From assembly GCA_945903555.1 (NCBI GenBank), contig CAMDOJ010000048.1, forward strand, positions 1 to 11,100: 11,100 bases of DNA. Direction: 5' to 3'. Below are positions 1 through 7,333 of this stretch, in pieces. A program made the position numbers and the translations under genes. The notes below the pieces were generated by a model. It ran no database searches. It saw nothing but the letters and a program-made list of their open reading frames with translations, and was not told the DNA's origin. This stretch comes from Chthoniobacter flavus (lineage in GTDB: Bacteria > Verrucomicrobiota > Verrucomicrobiia > Chthoniobacterales > Terrimicrobiaceae). Positions within the stretch are counted from its first letter, which is position 1, and each line of letters begins with the position of its first letter.

Positions 1-262
1 ATCTCTGCGAAGGTCCAAAACCGCTCGAACCATAATCAGATCCTCTGGAAGTTCATAATAAACTGCGTGGGGGAATCTGTGCGAAAGAACCTGATACTTG
101 CCAAAATGCGGTGAATGAATCCCCGCGTAGAGCAGAAGGGAATCAATATCAGAATATAGTGAATCGAGAAAATAACTTTCCAGTTCCTTCTGTTGTTTCT
201 CGTAAAAACGAAACCCAAACTTCAAATCAGCGAGTGCTGACGGGTTGAATCTAAATCTTCAC
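1..262 (-). pseudogene. RelE/ParE-family toxin, partial at window edge and apparently frameshifted near its start
   Basis: Translating the minus strand just downstream of the antitoxin gives a clear RelE/ParE-type toxin: RFNPSALADLKFGFRFYEKQ, then YFLDSLYSDIDSLLLYAGIH, then RFPHAVYYELPED and VRAVLDLRRD at the left edge. Toxins of this family inhibit translation (RelE) or gyrase (ParE); which applies here cannot be told. About 10 C-terminal residues probably lie outside the window. The expected start is the GTG at 262-260, overlapping the antitoxin stop, but it reads GTG AAG ATT TAG and stops. Removing one T from the run at 253-255 gives M-K-I-R-F-N-P-S and restores the typical N-terminus. The body frame is instead in phase with the antitoxin TGA, and its first usual start codon is TTG at 225-223, which would drop the first beta strand. 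It is therefore a frameshifted gene, a sequencing error, or a shortened toxin. Confidence 0.7.
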
Positions 263-477
263 TGAAGCTCTTCTTGAAGCCGTTTCTTGGGAGTCTTCCA
301 GTCGATAAATGTCTCTTCACCGGAGTCAATCAATCGATCTCGCTCCGCAAGAACATCTCCATGCCACTCGGGTGGAGGAATTTCTGAAGTGGTCATTGAA
401 AGATTTTGCCATAATTCTTCCATGAGGCGCAACTTCTCTGGCGTGGTCATTGCTTGAAGGTCAATCATGGTTGACAT
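259..477 (-). CDS. Antitoxin of a type II toxin-antitoxin module (addiction module, Unstab_antitox/RelB-like)
   Basis: This 72-residue acidic protein reads MSTMIDLQAMTTPEKLRLME, then ELWQNLSM, PPPEWHGDVLAERDRLIDSG and FIDWKTPKKRL. The 'EKLxLMEELWxxL', 'PxWHxxxLxERxxxxxxG' and 'xxDWxxxKxxL' pattern is that of the Unstab_antitox family (PF09720), short antitoxins encoded just upstream of RelE/ParE toxins. The N-terminal helices are thought to bind DNA or dimerise, while the C-terminal segment wraps the toxin. Toxin sequence follows directly after its TGA, as expected for the usual antitoxin-toxin order. The start could be the first ATG (477) or the ATG three codons later; neither has a strong Shine-Dalgarno sequence. 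Autorepression by the complex is usual for the family, but no operator palindrome is obvious here. Confidence 0.85.
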   Translation of the reverse strand: MSTMIDLQAMTTPEKLRLMEELWQNLSMTTSEIPPPEWHGDVLAERDRLIDSGEETFIDWKTPKKRLQEELQ

Positions 478-723
478 GCCGAAAAAATAGCAGGGAATGC
501 GTGGAGCTTAATTTTTTTATTTCACAACCGTCCGCGATCACCGATAGGGTTGCCTATGGCGTGACTCTTGCCATGTGGAGAGCATCGGAACCAGCAGGAG
601 GCGTGACACGAGTAGCCATTCGGTGAATCGCATTGTTGATTTGTGAACCAGATCTCCCTCAATATATTGGTGGATAATACCAACATCACCTAGCAAGTGG
701 ACTTTTGGGTTCGGCGATAGCGT
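478..723. other. Intergenic region, no gene recognised
   Basis: This 246-base gap separates the stop of the coiled-coil/TPR gene from the antitoxin start; both genes are on the minus strand. It holds an AT-rich tract around 509-521 that may contribute to the antitoxin promoter. On the minus strand the frame of the upstream gene stays open for 61 codons past its TAA, to a TGA at 540-538, with no convincing family. A 5-bp inverted repeat (TTGGT 667-671, ACCAA 679-683) lacks a T-tract and is not a convincing terminator. Confidence 0.5.
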
Positions 724-3168
724 TTATGGCGTGGCACTCGGCGTGGCACTCGGCGTGGCACTCGGTTTGGCACTCGGTGTGGCACTCGGTGTGGCGCTTG
801 GCGTGGCACTCGGTGTGGCACTTGGCGTGGCACTCGGTGTCGCACTCGGCGTGGCACTTGGTGTCGCACTCGGCGTGGCACTTGGCGTGGCACTTGGCGT
901 GGCACTTGGCGTGGCGCTTGGCGTGGCGCTTGGCGTGGCGCTTGGTGTGGCGCTCGGTGTGGCGCTCGGTGTGGCGCTCGGTGTGGCGCTTGGCGTTGGA
1001 TTGAGTCGACGCTCGAGAACTTCATCGGGTTCAGCTCCGAGAGCTAGCGCTTTTTCGTAATTGGCGCGGGCGAGATCGAGCGAAGGAGGGTTTTGGGCGA
1101 TATACATGACGGCCAGGTTGAAGTAGGCTTTGGCGTAGCTTGGATCCAGCGCGATGCTGCGCAGGAAGTAATCTTCGGATTCATTGAAATTCCCGGTTTT
1201 CCCGAGAACGATGGCCATGTAATTGTGGGCAATGGCGTTTTTGGGATCCAGCACAAGAATCTCATTTAAAGTTTCGAGAGCTTTTTCGAAATTTTTCAAT
1301 TTCGAATAAACAATGGCGAGATTGGTCAAAACCAAAGTGTCCTTGGGTTTTTGGGAACGAACTTTTTCAAGTCCCGCTTGGGCATCACGGATTTTCCCGG
1401 TTTGGATCTTGGCGATCGCCAAATTGGCTATCACAAAAAGGTTGTCTGGGGCCGCTTGAAGGGCGCGACGGTAGATGATAACGGCATCAAAATACCTCTT
1501 GTCTTTATACAATTCAGCGCCCAAATCTGCAAGTTCACGGGCTTTGGAATCGAGGGTTTCGACGTCATCACTCACCGAGTTGGATGCTGAGACGGATTCC
1601 GGGGTCGGGGACTTCGGCGAGGCAGATCCCTGTTTCACAATGACCATGGAAACAGACAATGAATCGGAATTTGGTGCGGATAAAAACACGGCCGGATCTT
1701 TGAACAAAAGCTTTTCGTCGTCACTCAGGGGAGTGAGGGGAGCTTTGACATCGGAGATACGATCCATGATCGACTCAGACTTGACCTCAAGCTCGAGGAG
1801 TTGTCTTTCCAAGTCGGTTGCGGCGGCTTGACGCTCGTTGACTTCCTTGAGTTGGCGCAAAACAACATTCCGGAGGAGTTCGTTTTCATCAGTAAGACGT
1901 TTTTGTTCCTCATTCGGCTTGGTGGTTAGCTTGAGTCGATTGCTCTCCGCTGTGGCCTCGCTCAGATTGGCAATCAAGCTTTGGATTCTTTGATCACGGG
2001 CCGTCAGCTCAACCTGGAGGCTTTCGACATTTTTTTGAAGCGATTCCATCTGGGTCGTCATTTCCAGCATGGCTTTTTGGCCGTCGGTTTTGGTTCCTCC
2101 GGAAAGAATTTTTTCTGCCTGGCTGAGTTTGTCCGCGAGGACTTTGTTCTCGGCTTCAATTTTGGCCAACTGATCGAGCTTGGGTTTCTGTTCGGCGAGT
2201 TGGGATTCCAAGGCAGACTTATCGATTTGGAATTCTTTTTTCATTTGCGCCATTTGCTCGCTCAGGCGCTGGATCTCGGTGTCATTTTCCTTGATGCGTT
2301 TTGTGCGAGTGACCGCTTGGTCTCGTTCTCGCGCTAGCGATTTGCGGTCCGCCTCGGAGTCGTTCAAGGCCGCTTTCGAGCTTTGGACGTAGGATGCGGC
2401 GCTATCGAGTTTCGCAGCGATGCGGTCGTTTTCCTCTTGGAGGGCCTCCTTTTCGGATTCGAGCTTGGTGATACGGGTGGAGAGTTTTTCGAAATGTTGC
2501 TCAGGAGCGGCGGCTTTGGTTTTGAATTCATCGCGTTCACGTGTCGCATTGGAGAGTGAGTCTTCGGCTTGAGCTAAGCGGGACTTGTATTCCACGAGTG
2601 CGGTTTTGGTCTTTTCGACTTCCATCTTCACGCTCGCCAATTGACCGTTGGATTTTTCTACTTGTTCCTGAAGCTTCTTTTCAAGACGGGCCACTTCCTT
2701 GCGTGAGTCCTTGAGGGCGCGTTGCATTTCGAGCAAGGGGGAGGCGGTCGCGCTTTCCGTTTCTTGGATGGGTGAGGAGCGGTCTGAGCGTGTATTTACC
2801 AACGGTTCCGGGATATCAATATCAAAGGCTCCGGTGGGCAAGGTAGCTGTAACCGTCTCCGCAACTGGGGGATCATTTGCAATGATTGAGCGAATGCGCT
2901 CGATGCTCTCTTTCGCTTTTCTGAGTCTGTATGAGACGACACTTTCCTGCCAGTTAGGGTCCGTTTTTTGGAGATGCTCCAAAGTTTTTGCCGCTGTCGT
3001 GTAGCGATTGAGTGCTTCACGCAATTGGCTGTCGCGTTCGCATTTCTCCCCGGCTTGAAACTCCTGATAGCCCTGCAAAAAGATGTTAGAGGAATCCTCG
3101 GCGAAAAGATTCGAGCAGAAGCAGAGAGCCGTGACGGCAAGTAGGAAATAGAGGCGTAAATTAGTCAA
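724..3168 (-). CDS. Exported coiled-coil and TPR protein with an ATPS-repeat tail
   Basis: This 814-residue protein appears to be exported. Residues 1-23 form a signal peptide (hydrophobic YFLLAVTALCFC core, likely cleavage after SNLFA). Residues 25-100 are helical. Residues about 145-470 are an almost unbroken heptad-rich coiled coil high in Glu, Lys, Gln and Leu. A Ser/Pro linker follows to about 540, and residues about 543-718 hold roughly five TPR units (for example ALQAAPDN, EILVLDPKN, SIALDPSYAKAYFNLAVMY). Residues 724-814 are a low-complexity tail of PTPS, 21 ATPS-type units (one is AKPS) and a final ATP. The start is TTG (3168-3166); an in-frame TGA lies upstream and no ATG or GTG lies between. 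The TTG is supported by the signal peptide directly after it. No clear Shine-Dalgarno or sigma-70 promoter is visible in the 141-base gap to the divergent mla cluster. It may scaffold an envelope or periplasmic complex, but no specific function is assigned. Confidence 0.85.
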   Translation of the reverse strand: MTNLRLYFLLAVTALCFCSNLFAEDSSNIFLQGYQEFQAGEKCERDSQLREALNRYTTAAKTLEHLQKTDPNWQESVVSYRLRKAKESIERIRSIIANDPPVAETVTATLPTGAFDIDIPEPLVNTRSDRSSPIQETESATASPLLEMQRALKDSRKEVARLEKKLQEQVEKSNGQLASVKMEVEKTKTALVEYKSRLAQAEDSLSNATRERDEFKTKAAAPEQHFEKLSTRITKLESEKEALQEENDRIAAKLDSAASYVQSSKAALNDSEADRKSLARERDQAVTRTKRIKENDTEIQRLSEQMAQMKKEFQIDKSALESQLAEQKPKLDQLAKIEAENKVLADKLSQAEKILSGGTKTDGQKAMLEMTTQMESLQKNVESLQVELTARDQRIQSLIANLSEATAESNRLKLTTKPNEEQKRLTDENELLRNVVLRQLKEVNERQAAATDLERQLLELEVKSESIMDRISDVKAPLTPLSDDEKLLFKDPAVFLSAPNSDSLSVSMVIVKQGSASPKSPTPESVSASNSVSDDVETLDSKARELADLGAELYKDKRYFDAVIIYRRALQAAPDNLFVIANLAIAKIQTGKIRDAQAGLEKVRSQKPKDTLVLTNLAIVYSKLKNFEKALETLNEILVLDPKNAIAHNYMAIVLGKTGNFNESEDYFLRSIALDPSYAKAYFNLAVMYIAQNPPSLDLARANYEKALALGAEPDEVLERRLNPTPSATPSATPSATPSATPSATPSATPSATPSATPSATPSATPSATPSATPSATPSATPSATPSATPSATPSATPSAKPSATPSATPSATP
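727..999 (-). repeat. 12-bp tandem repeat (about 22.75 units) encoding Ala-Thr-Pro-Ser
   Basis: The 3' end of the coiled-coil/TPR gene is an in-frame 12-bp minisatellite with minus-strand consensus GCC ACG CCG AGT. One PTPS unit (988-999) precedes 21 units at 736-987 and a final ATP at 727-735. Copies vary at third codon positions (ACG/ACA, CCG/CCA, AGT/AGC, GCC/GCG). Nearly all changes are synonymous; the one clear exception is Thr to Lys in the unit near 765. Copy-number change by slippage would keep the frame and only lengthen or shorten the tail. The repeat also creates long spurious open frames on both strands. Confidence 0.95.
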
Positions 3169-3309
3169 AGCAATATGTGATGCTGGATGATGGCGAGGGT
3201 GATTTCAACTCGAAATCGGACAACCTCATAAACAGGGGGCGTGGATGTGGGTGGTGTTTCTTTTGAAAATCGACCTTGCTTTGATGGGCCTTCAGTTGAA
3301 AATTGAAGA

Positions 3310-3570
3310 ATGGTCGAACTAGAAGTTTATGCCGCTGGGGTGCGTGCTCCTGACAAGATGTTGGGATTAGCTCTGGAGTTGGATGTGATCCCAAGGTTAC
3401 GATATAAAGTCGATACGGACCATGATATTATCTACATGGAGTTTGAGGATGAAGTTCCTCGTCTCAGCACCTTCGAAGTCCTTTTTGCGAAGCTGGAACT
3501 GGATCTCAAGTTCGTGGGCCGATTGCCAGAGAATGTCAGCTCCTGCAAAAAAACCCAAAGAATCTATTAG
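3310..3570 (+). CDS. Small hypothetical protein leading the mla cluster
   Basis: This protein has 86 residues, no signal peptide and no membrane segment. It starts MVELEVYAAG, continues ALELDVIPRLRYKVDTDHDI and IYMEFEDEVPRLSTFEVLFA, and ends KLELDLKFVGRLPE plus a short basic tail. The alternation of predicted strands (VELEVYA, RYKVDTD, IIYMEFE, LKFVGRL) with two helices suggests a small alpha/beta fold of the ACT/NIL type. That is a weak structural guess, not a family match. It lies 33 bases upstream of the permease gene on the same strand and is probably co-transcribed with it, so a regulatory or accessory role for the transporter is an inference. The 'VxxxPRLRYKVDxDHDxxYMEFED' stretch looks constrained enough to be real coding sequence. 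Confidence 0.6.
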   Translation: MVELEVYAAGVRAPDKMLGLALELDVIPRLRYKVDTDHDIIYMEFEDEVPRLSTFEVLFAKLELDLKFVGRLPENVSSCKKTQRIY

Positions 3571-3603
3571 GCGTTTTTTTACTCTGCTGCCCGCGTTTTT
3601 AGC

Positions 3604-4389
3604 ATGGTTTTAATCTCATACATCAAGTTGGTTTATTCCTACATTGTCATCTTTTTGGGTGAAGTGGCTATGTTGGCGGGGGAGACATTGCTTTCGATTG
3701 CGCGGGGGCGGATTCGGCCGCGGCTTGTGCTCTACCAAATCGCAGAGATCGGATACCGATCCCAGCTAGTCGTAGTGGTAACCGGAGCCTTCACTGGGGC
3801 TGTCTTCACGGCGCAGGCGTATTTTCAGTTTGCGAGTCTGAATATGGAAACGGCGGTTGGGTCCGTGGTTGCGGTGTCGATGTTTCGGGAGTTGGGTCCG
3901 GTGCTCGCGGGAGTGATGGTTGCGGGGAGAGTCGGGGCTGCGATGAGTGCAGAAATAGGAACAATGAAGGTCACTCAGCAGATCGATGCTCTTCGTGCAT
4001 TAGCGGTGAGCCCTGTGGACTACCTTGTTGTTCCAAGGTCTATAGCGATGTTCATTTCGATGCCATTTCTGGTCGCGGAATCAGTGGGGTGCGGTATTCT
4101 CGCTAGTTACTATGTGGGCGTGAAAGTGCTCAACATTTCAGGGGTTTATTTTTTGGCGAACACGCAGAAATGGGTTGATTCAAGCGATATCGTGATGGCG
4201 CTGGTGAAGGGTTTCTTTTTTGCGGGGATCATTGTTTTTATTAGTTGTCGTGAGGGTCTGAACGCGAAGGGCGGCGCTGTGGGGGTCGGTCGCGCTACGA
4301 CCTACACTGTCGTGAATTGCTCGCTGGCGATCCTGATAGTGAATTTTTTCCTGACCATGGCCCTTAACATCATCTTTCCCGCTGGATAA
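3604..4389 (+). CDS. mlaE: MlaE-type lipid ABC transporter permease
   Basis: This 261-residue integral membrane protein belongs to the MlaE/TTG2B/YrbE permease family, the inner-membrane subunit of MCE transporters that move phospholipid between inner and outer membranes. Residues 48-76 hold the typical EIGYRSQ...GAFTGAVFTAQ segment. Residues 95-131 carry the family core (RELGPVLAG, AGRVGAAMSAEIGTM, QIDAL). Residues 129-145 (DALRALAVSPVDYLVVPR) form the cytoplasmic loop that couples to the ATPase. About five to six hydrophobic helices fit the family, and the length is normal. Its TAA shares its last base with the ATG of the ATPase gene, indicating translational coupling. No strong Shine-Dalgarno precedes the ATG at 3604, but the N-terminus matches family length. 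The mla name is by family; transport direction is not deducible. Confidence 0.93.
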   Translation: MVLISYIKLVYSYIVIFLGEVAMLAGETLLSIARGRIRPRLVLYQIAEIGYRSQLVVVVTGAFTGAVFTAQAYFQFASLNMETAVGSVVAVSMFRELGPVLAGVMVAGRVGAAMSAEIGTMKVTQQIDALRALAVSPVDYLVVPRSIAMFISMPFLVAESVGCGILASYYVGVKVLNISGVYFLANTQKWVDSSDIVMALVKGFFFAGIIVFISCREGLNAKGGAVGVGRATTYTVVNCSLAILIVNFFLTMALNIIFPAG

Positions 4390-5144
4390 TGACAACGACG
4401 CCACTCATTCAGGTTAAAAACCTCGTTCAAAAAATCGGGGCTCAGGAAATCCTGCGCGGACTCTCGCTTGACATCATCGAGGGAGAAACGCTCGTGCTGC
4501 TTGGTAAAAGTGGCGGTGGGAAGAGTGTTTTTCTTCGCCATCTCATCGGGCTCATGCATCCCATTTCAGGCAGCATTCTTTTTGAAGGCATGGATGTGAC
4601 GAAACTCAACGAGCGTGAATTGGAGCCGGTCCGGCGACATATTGGTATGCTCTTTCAGGATGGGGCGCTTTTCGACTCGATGAATGTTTTTGATAATGTC
4701 GCTTTCCCGCTTCGGGAGAGGGGCGAAAAAAAACCAGCGGTTATCCGTGAGAAAGTCGCTCAAGCGCTGGCAATGGTGAATATGACCGGACACGATCACA
4801 AGATGCCGGTCAACCTAAGTGGGGGAATGCGTAAGCGTGTCGCCTTGGCTCGGGTGATCATTTCACCTCCGGCAGTGATTCTCTATGACGAGCCTACAGC
4901 GGGCTTGGATCCGATTGTCTCGGACAGCATCAACAAGCTCATCCGACATCTCCAAAAGGAACTCCACGTCACCTCCATCGTCGTGACTCACGATATGGTG
5001 AGTTGCAACCACATTGCGGATAGGATTGCTCTGCTAAGCGAGGGGCGGATTTACTTTATTGGTACACCGGAGGAACTCCGCCGCACCACCGATCCCACCA
5101 TCCGAGATTTTGTGGATGGAAGATCAGGCGAAACCATTTATTGA
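4389..5144 (+). CDS. mlaF: MlaF-type lipid ABC transporter ATP-binding protein
   Basis: This 251-residue ABC ATPase drives the MlaE permease from the cytoplasmic face. Visible motifs are Walker A GKSGGGKS (39-46), the Q-loop at Gln90 in GMLFQDGALFDSMNVFDNVA (86-105), signature LSGGMRKRVALAR (143-155), Walker B VILYDEP (163-169), D-loop AGLDP and switch His201 (VVTHDM). The 'FQDGALFDSxxVxxNVxFPLxE' Q-loop region is characteristic of MlaF/TTG2A rather than of other importers. All catalytic residues are present and the length is normal. It overlaps the permease stop by one base and is followed ten bases later by the MCE subunit gene. Confidence 0.95.
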   Translation: MTTTPLIQVKNLVQKIGAQEILRGLSLDIIEGETLVLLGKSGGGKSVFLRHLIGLMHPISGSILFEGMDVTKLNERELEPVRRHIGMLFQDGALFDSMNVFDNVAFPLRERGEKKPAVIREKVAQALAMVNMTGHDHKMPVNLSGGMRKRVALARVIISPPAVILYDEPTAGLDPIVSDSINKLIRHLQKELHVTSIVVTHDMVSCNHIADRIALLSEGRIYFIGTPEELRRTTDPTIRDFVDGRSGETIY

Positions 5145-5154
5145 AGAACATCAA

Positions 5155-6042
5155 ATGACCAAAGAAGACTATTCAACGCAGGCCAAGGTAGGGGTATTTA
5201 TATTGATTGGGCTTAGTACCGTGGCCCTAATGGTCGTTTATTTTGGACGAATGGGCGAAGGGTTCAGCAACTTTTACGATGTCCGAGTGGAGTTTGCGAA
5301 TGCCAACGGGCTGCTTCGTGGATCCGAGGTTCTGCTCGCTGGAGCCAAGGTCGGTCGCATGACGAGTGAACCGATCATTAAGCCCGACATGAGCGGTGTC
5401 TATGTGGACCTGCGCATTATGGATCAGGTGAAAATTCCTGTTGGCAGCGATTTCACGATTGGAAGTTCTGGTCTTCTGGGTGACAAATTTATTCAGGTCA
5501 ATCTCAAGAAGGGTCTCAACGAGCAAAAGATCATTGAGCCTGACGCGGTGGTCAAAGGGTCGGATGTGGCTGATGGCATTGAAGGGATGACGTCTGGAGC
5601 GGGCGACCTCATTGCGGAGTTGCGGACGACGATTGGCAACGTGAATACGGCGGTCACGAAAATCAACGACTCCATCCTCTCCAAAGACGAGTTGCAGAAA
5701 ATCACGGAAACGATCAAAAATCTACAAGTCACCTCGGAAAAAATGGCGGAAGCGTCGTTAAAAGCTGACACGCTTATGTCCCAAGCGAATATCACGGTGA
5801 AAAGCAGTCAAGGGGCGGTTGATTCAGTCAAAAAAGCCGCTGACGAGTTTCAGAAAACACTCGCGAGTGTCCGTGCGCTTGTCGACCAAGTCAGCAAGGG
5901 CAAGGGTGTGCTAGGTATGCTCATCAGCAATCCAGAAACGTCCGAGAACGTTCGCGCGCTCATCTACAATCTCCGGCAGCACGGCATCCTCTGGTATAAG
6001 GATTCGAAGCCTCCTAAGGAGGTCGATGCGCCAGCGGAGTAG
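5155..6042 (+). CDS. mlaD: MlaD/MCE-domain substrate-binding protein
   Basis: This 295-residue membrane-anchored MCE protein is the periplasm-facing lipid-binding subunit of the Mla transporter; family members form hexameric rings on MlaE. A single transmembrane helix (VGVFILIGLSTVALMVVYF, about 12-30) follows a short cytoplasmic N-terminus. The MCE domain spans about 39-118 (VEFANANGLLRGSEVLLAGA, KVGRM, IGSSGLLGDKFIQV). A long helical C-terminus (about 145-260) ends in NLRQHGILWYKD and a Pro/Glu tail. I chose the ATG at 5155, ten bases after the mlaF stop, with GAAGAA upstream. Earlier in-frame ATGs at 5059 and 5116 lie inside mlaF and would add an unlikely N-terminal extension. No mlaC (periplasmic carrier) or mlaB (STAS) gene is present in the window. 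Confidence 0.93.
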   Translation: MTKEDYSTQAKVGVFILIGLSTVALMVVYFGRMGEGFSNFYDVRVEFANANGLLRGSEVLLAGAKVGRMTSEPIIKPDMSGVYVDLRIMDQVKIPVGSDFTIGSSGLLGDKFIQVNLKKGLNEQKIIEPDAVVKGSDVADGIEGMTSGAGDLIAELRTTIGNVNTAVTKINDSILSKDELQKITETIKNLQVTSEKMAEASLKADTLMSQANITVKSSQGAVDSVKKAADEFQKTLASVRALVDQVSKGKGVLGMLISNPETSENVRALIYNLRQHGILWYKDSKPPKEVDAPAE

Positions 6043-6046
6043 TGTT

Positions 6047-7333
6047 TCAGCTCCCTATTGGAGCCTTCCGTTTTCCACAAGCCGCCCACATCAGTATTAG
6101 GCTTCCCAGACCGAAGGCTATCGGCAAGGCGAGCAATGTTTTTGCAAAGACGGCAGTCTCCGAAAGGTCTATACCGGTAGCTCGTATGGACGAGGCTACG
6201 GCCACAAATCCGATGCCAGCAAAGGCGTAGCCGATATTGAGAGCTACCCCTCGAAAACTTAATACCGTTGCACGCAGCTTCGACTCAGTCCACTCGTTGA
6301 GATAGCTCGAGACAAAATACTGCATCATTGGCATAGAGAGTCCGATCGGTATCACCACCCAAAGCCCCCAGATCGGTGTGGCAAAGCAGAGGCCGACCAA
6401 GGGTACAAAAACCAAAATCCCCAAAGCTGTAAAAATCATCGCGGGCTTGAAGTTTGAGATCATGCGCTGGGCGAGCACCGCAGCAAGAAATCCTAGCAGG
6501 GCATAAAGGGAACCTAGAAAACCATTCACGAATTCCGGAAGACCAATGAGGCGATAGTAATTGCTAGCGAAGGTCAGAAATAGGCGCACGAGAGAGTCAA
6601 ATAAAACGGCACAGAGCATAAGCCATCGGACTCGTGGACAGGAAAAGACGAAGCGCGCCCCGCCAAGGATGTTTTCCAGCGCTTCGCGGAGTGGATGCTG
6701 TGTGCGGGGTTGCTGGTAGGTTGGGGTTTCTCGCATGGCTAGCGCGCAAAGGAACGCGGGCACCGATGTCGCTAGGGTCAAATAAACCGGCCAGCGTATG
6801 GTGATCCCTGCTTCGATATGCCAACCGCAAAAGGCAGCAGCTGCTTCCACAAATTGCCGGTCAAAAGCGAGTGCCCCAGTAATCATAACGATGAAAAAAG
6901 CTCCGGAGGACCAGCGCATGAGCATCACTAAGACGCTTCTCCATCTCTCGTCGCGCCCCTCTTTTGGAAGGGATTCGTAGGCTAGTGCCTCATCGGCTCC
7001 GCTGGCGCAGGCCTCCGCCATTCCGCTTATAATGCGGTTTAAAATAAGGAGCGGAAATAGCCATGGCCCGATCGGAGCGAAGGCAAAGAGCGCCATCTCC
7101 GCAACCATGAGGAGTCCTGCCAGCGATACCATCCAACGCCGTCCAATCACATCCGCCAAGGCGCCGGAGGGAATCTCCACCAGCAGGATGGTGGCTGCCC
7201 ATATCACATTAAGTGTTGCGTATTGCTCCAGACTCAACCCCAGATCCAAAAAAAGAACCCCCAAGACCGGATAGTAGAACCTCGCGTTAAAGAACACGCG
7301 GAATGCGATGAAAAGGGGGATGTTTCGGCTCAC
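6047..7333 (-). CDS. Major facilitator superfamily transporter
   Basis: This 428-residue polytopic inner-membrane protein has about twelve hydrophobic segments in two halves, separated by a hydrophilic loop near residues 205-225 (RETPTYQQPRTQHPLREALE). The first half carries MFS motif A between TM2 and TM3 (SGALADVIGRR, 56-66), and TM1 is FRVFFNARFYYPVLGVLFLD. Length and topology fit a single-component secondary transporter. The substrate is unknown, and distant 'MFS sugar/drug' resemblance is not enough to assign one. The start is GTG (7333-7331) overlapping the TGA of the preceding CRM-protein gene in a GTGA junction, so the two are probably translationally coupled. Its stop lies four bases from the convergent mlaD stop, with no recognisable terminator between them. 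Confidence 0.9.
   Translation of the reverse strand: MSRNIPLFIAFRVFFNARFYYPVLGVLFLDLGLSLEQYATLNVIWAATILLVEIPSGALADVIGRRWMVSLAGLLMVAEMALFAFAPIGPWLFPLLILNRIISGMAEACASGADEALAYESLPKEGRDERWRSVLVMLMRWSSGAFFIVMITGALAFDRQFVEAAAAFCGWHIEAGITIRWPVYLTLATSVPAFLCALAMRETPTYQQPRTQHPLREALENILGGARFVFSCPRVRWLMLCAVLFDSLVRLFLTFASNYYRLIGLPEFVNGFLGSLYALLGFLAAVLAQRMISNFKPAMIFTALGILVFVPLVGLCFATPIWGLWVVIPIGLSMPMMQYFVSSYLNEWTESKLRATVLSFRGVALNIGYAFAGIGFVAVASSIRATGIDLSETAVFAKTLLALPIAFGLGSLILMWAACGKRKAPIGS

Noticed and set aside
36..218. 60-residue open frame on the minus strand near the left edge
   Set aside because: It is an alternative frame of the RelE/ParE toxin sequence, whose own frame matches the family.
705..1060. 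Long open frames over the tandem repeat encoding ALGV, AWHS and RQVP-type repeats
   Set aside because: They are shadows of the 12-bp repeat, whose multiple-of-three period keeps other frames open; the ATPS frame is joined to a coherent 720-residue protein.
5059..5154. Earlier in-frame starts for mlaD
   Set aside because: They lie within the end of mlaF and would add an unlikely extension before the transmembrane helix; ATG 5155 has better spacing.
6050..6064. Hairpin GCTCC-CTATT-GGAGC as a terminator between mlaD and the MFS gene
   Set aside because: The stem is only 5 bp, it lies inside the MFS coding end, and no T-tract follows on either strand.
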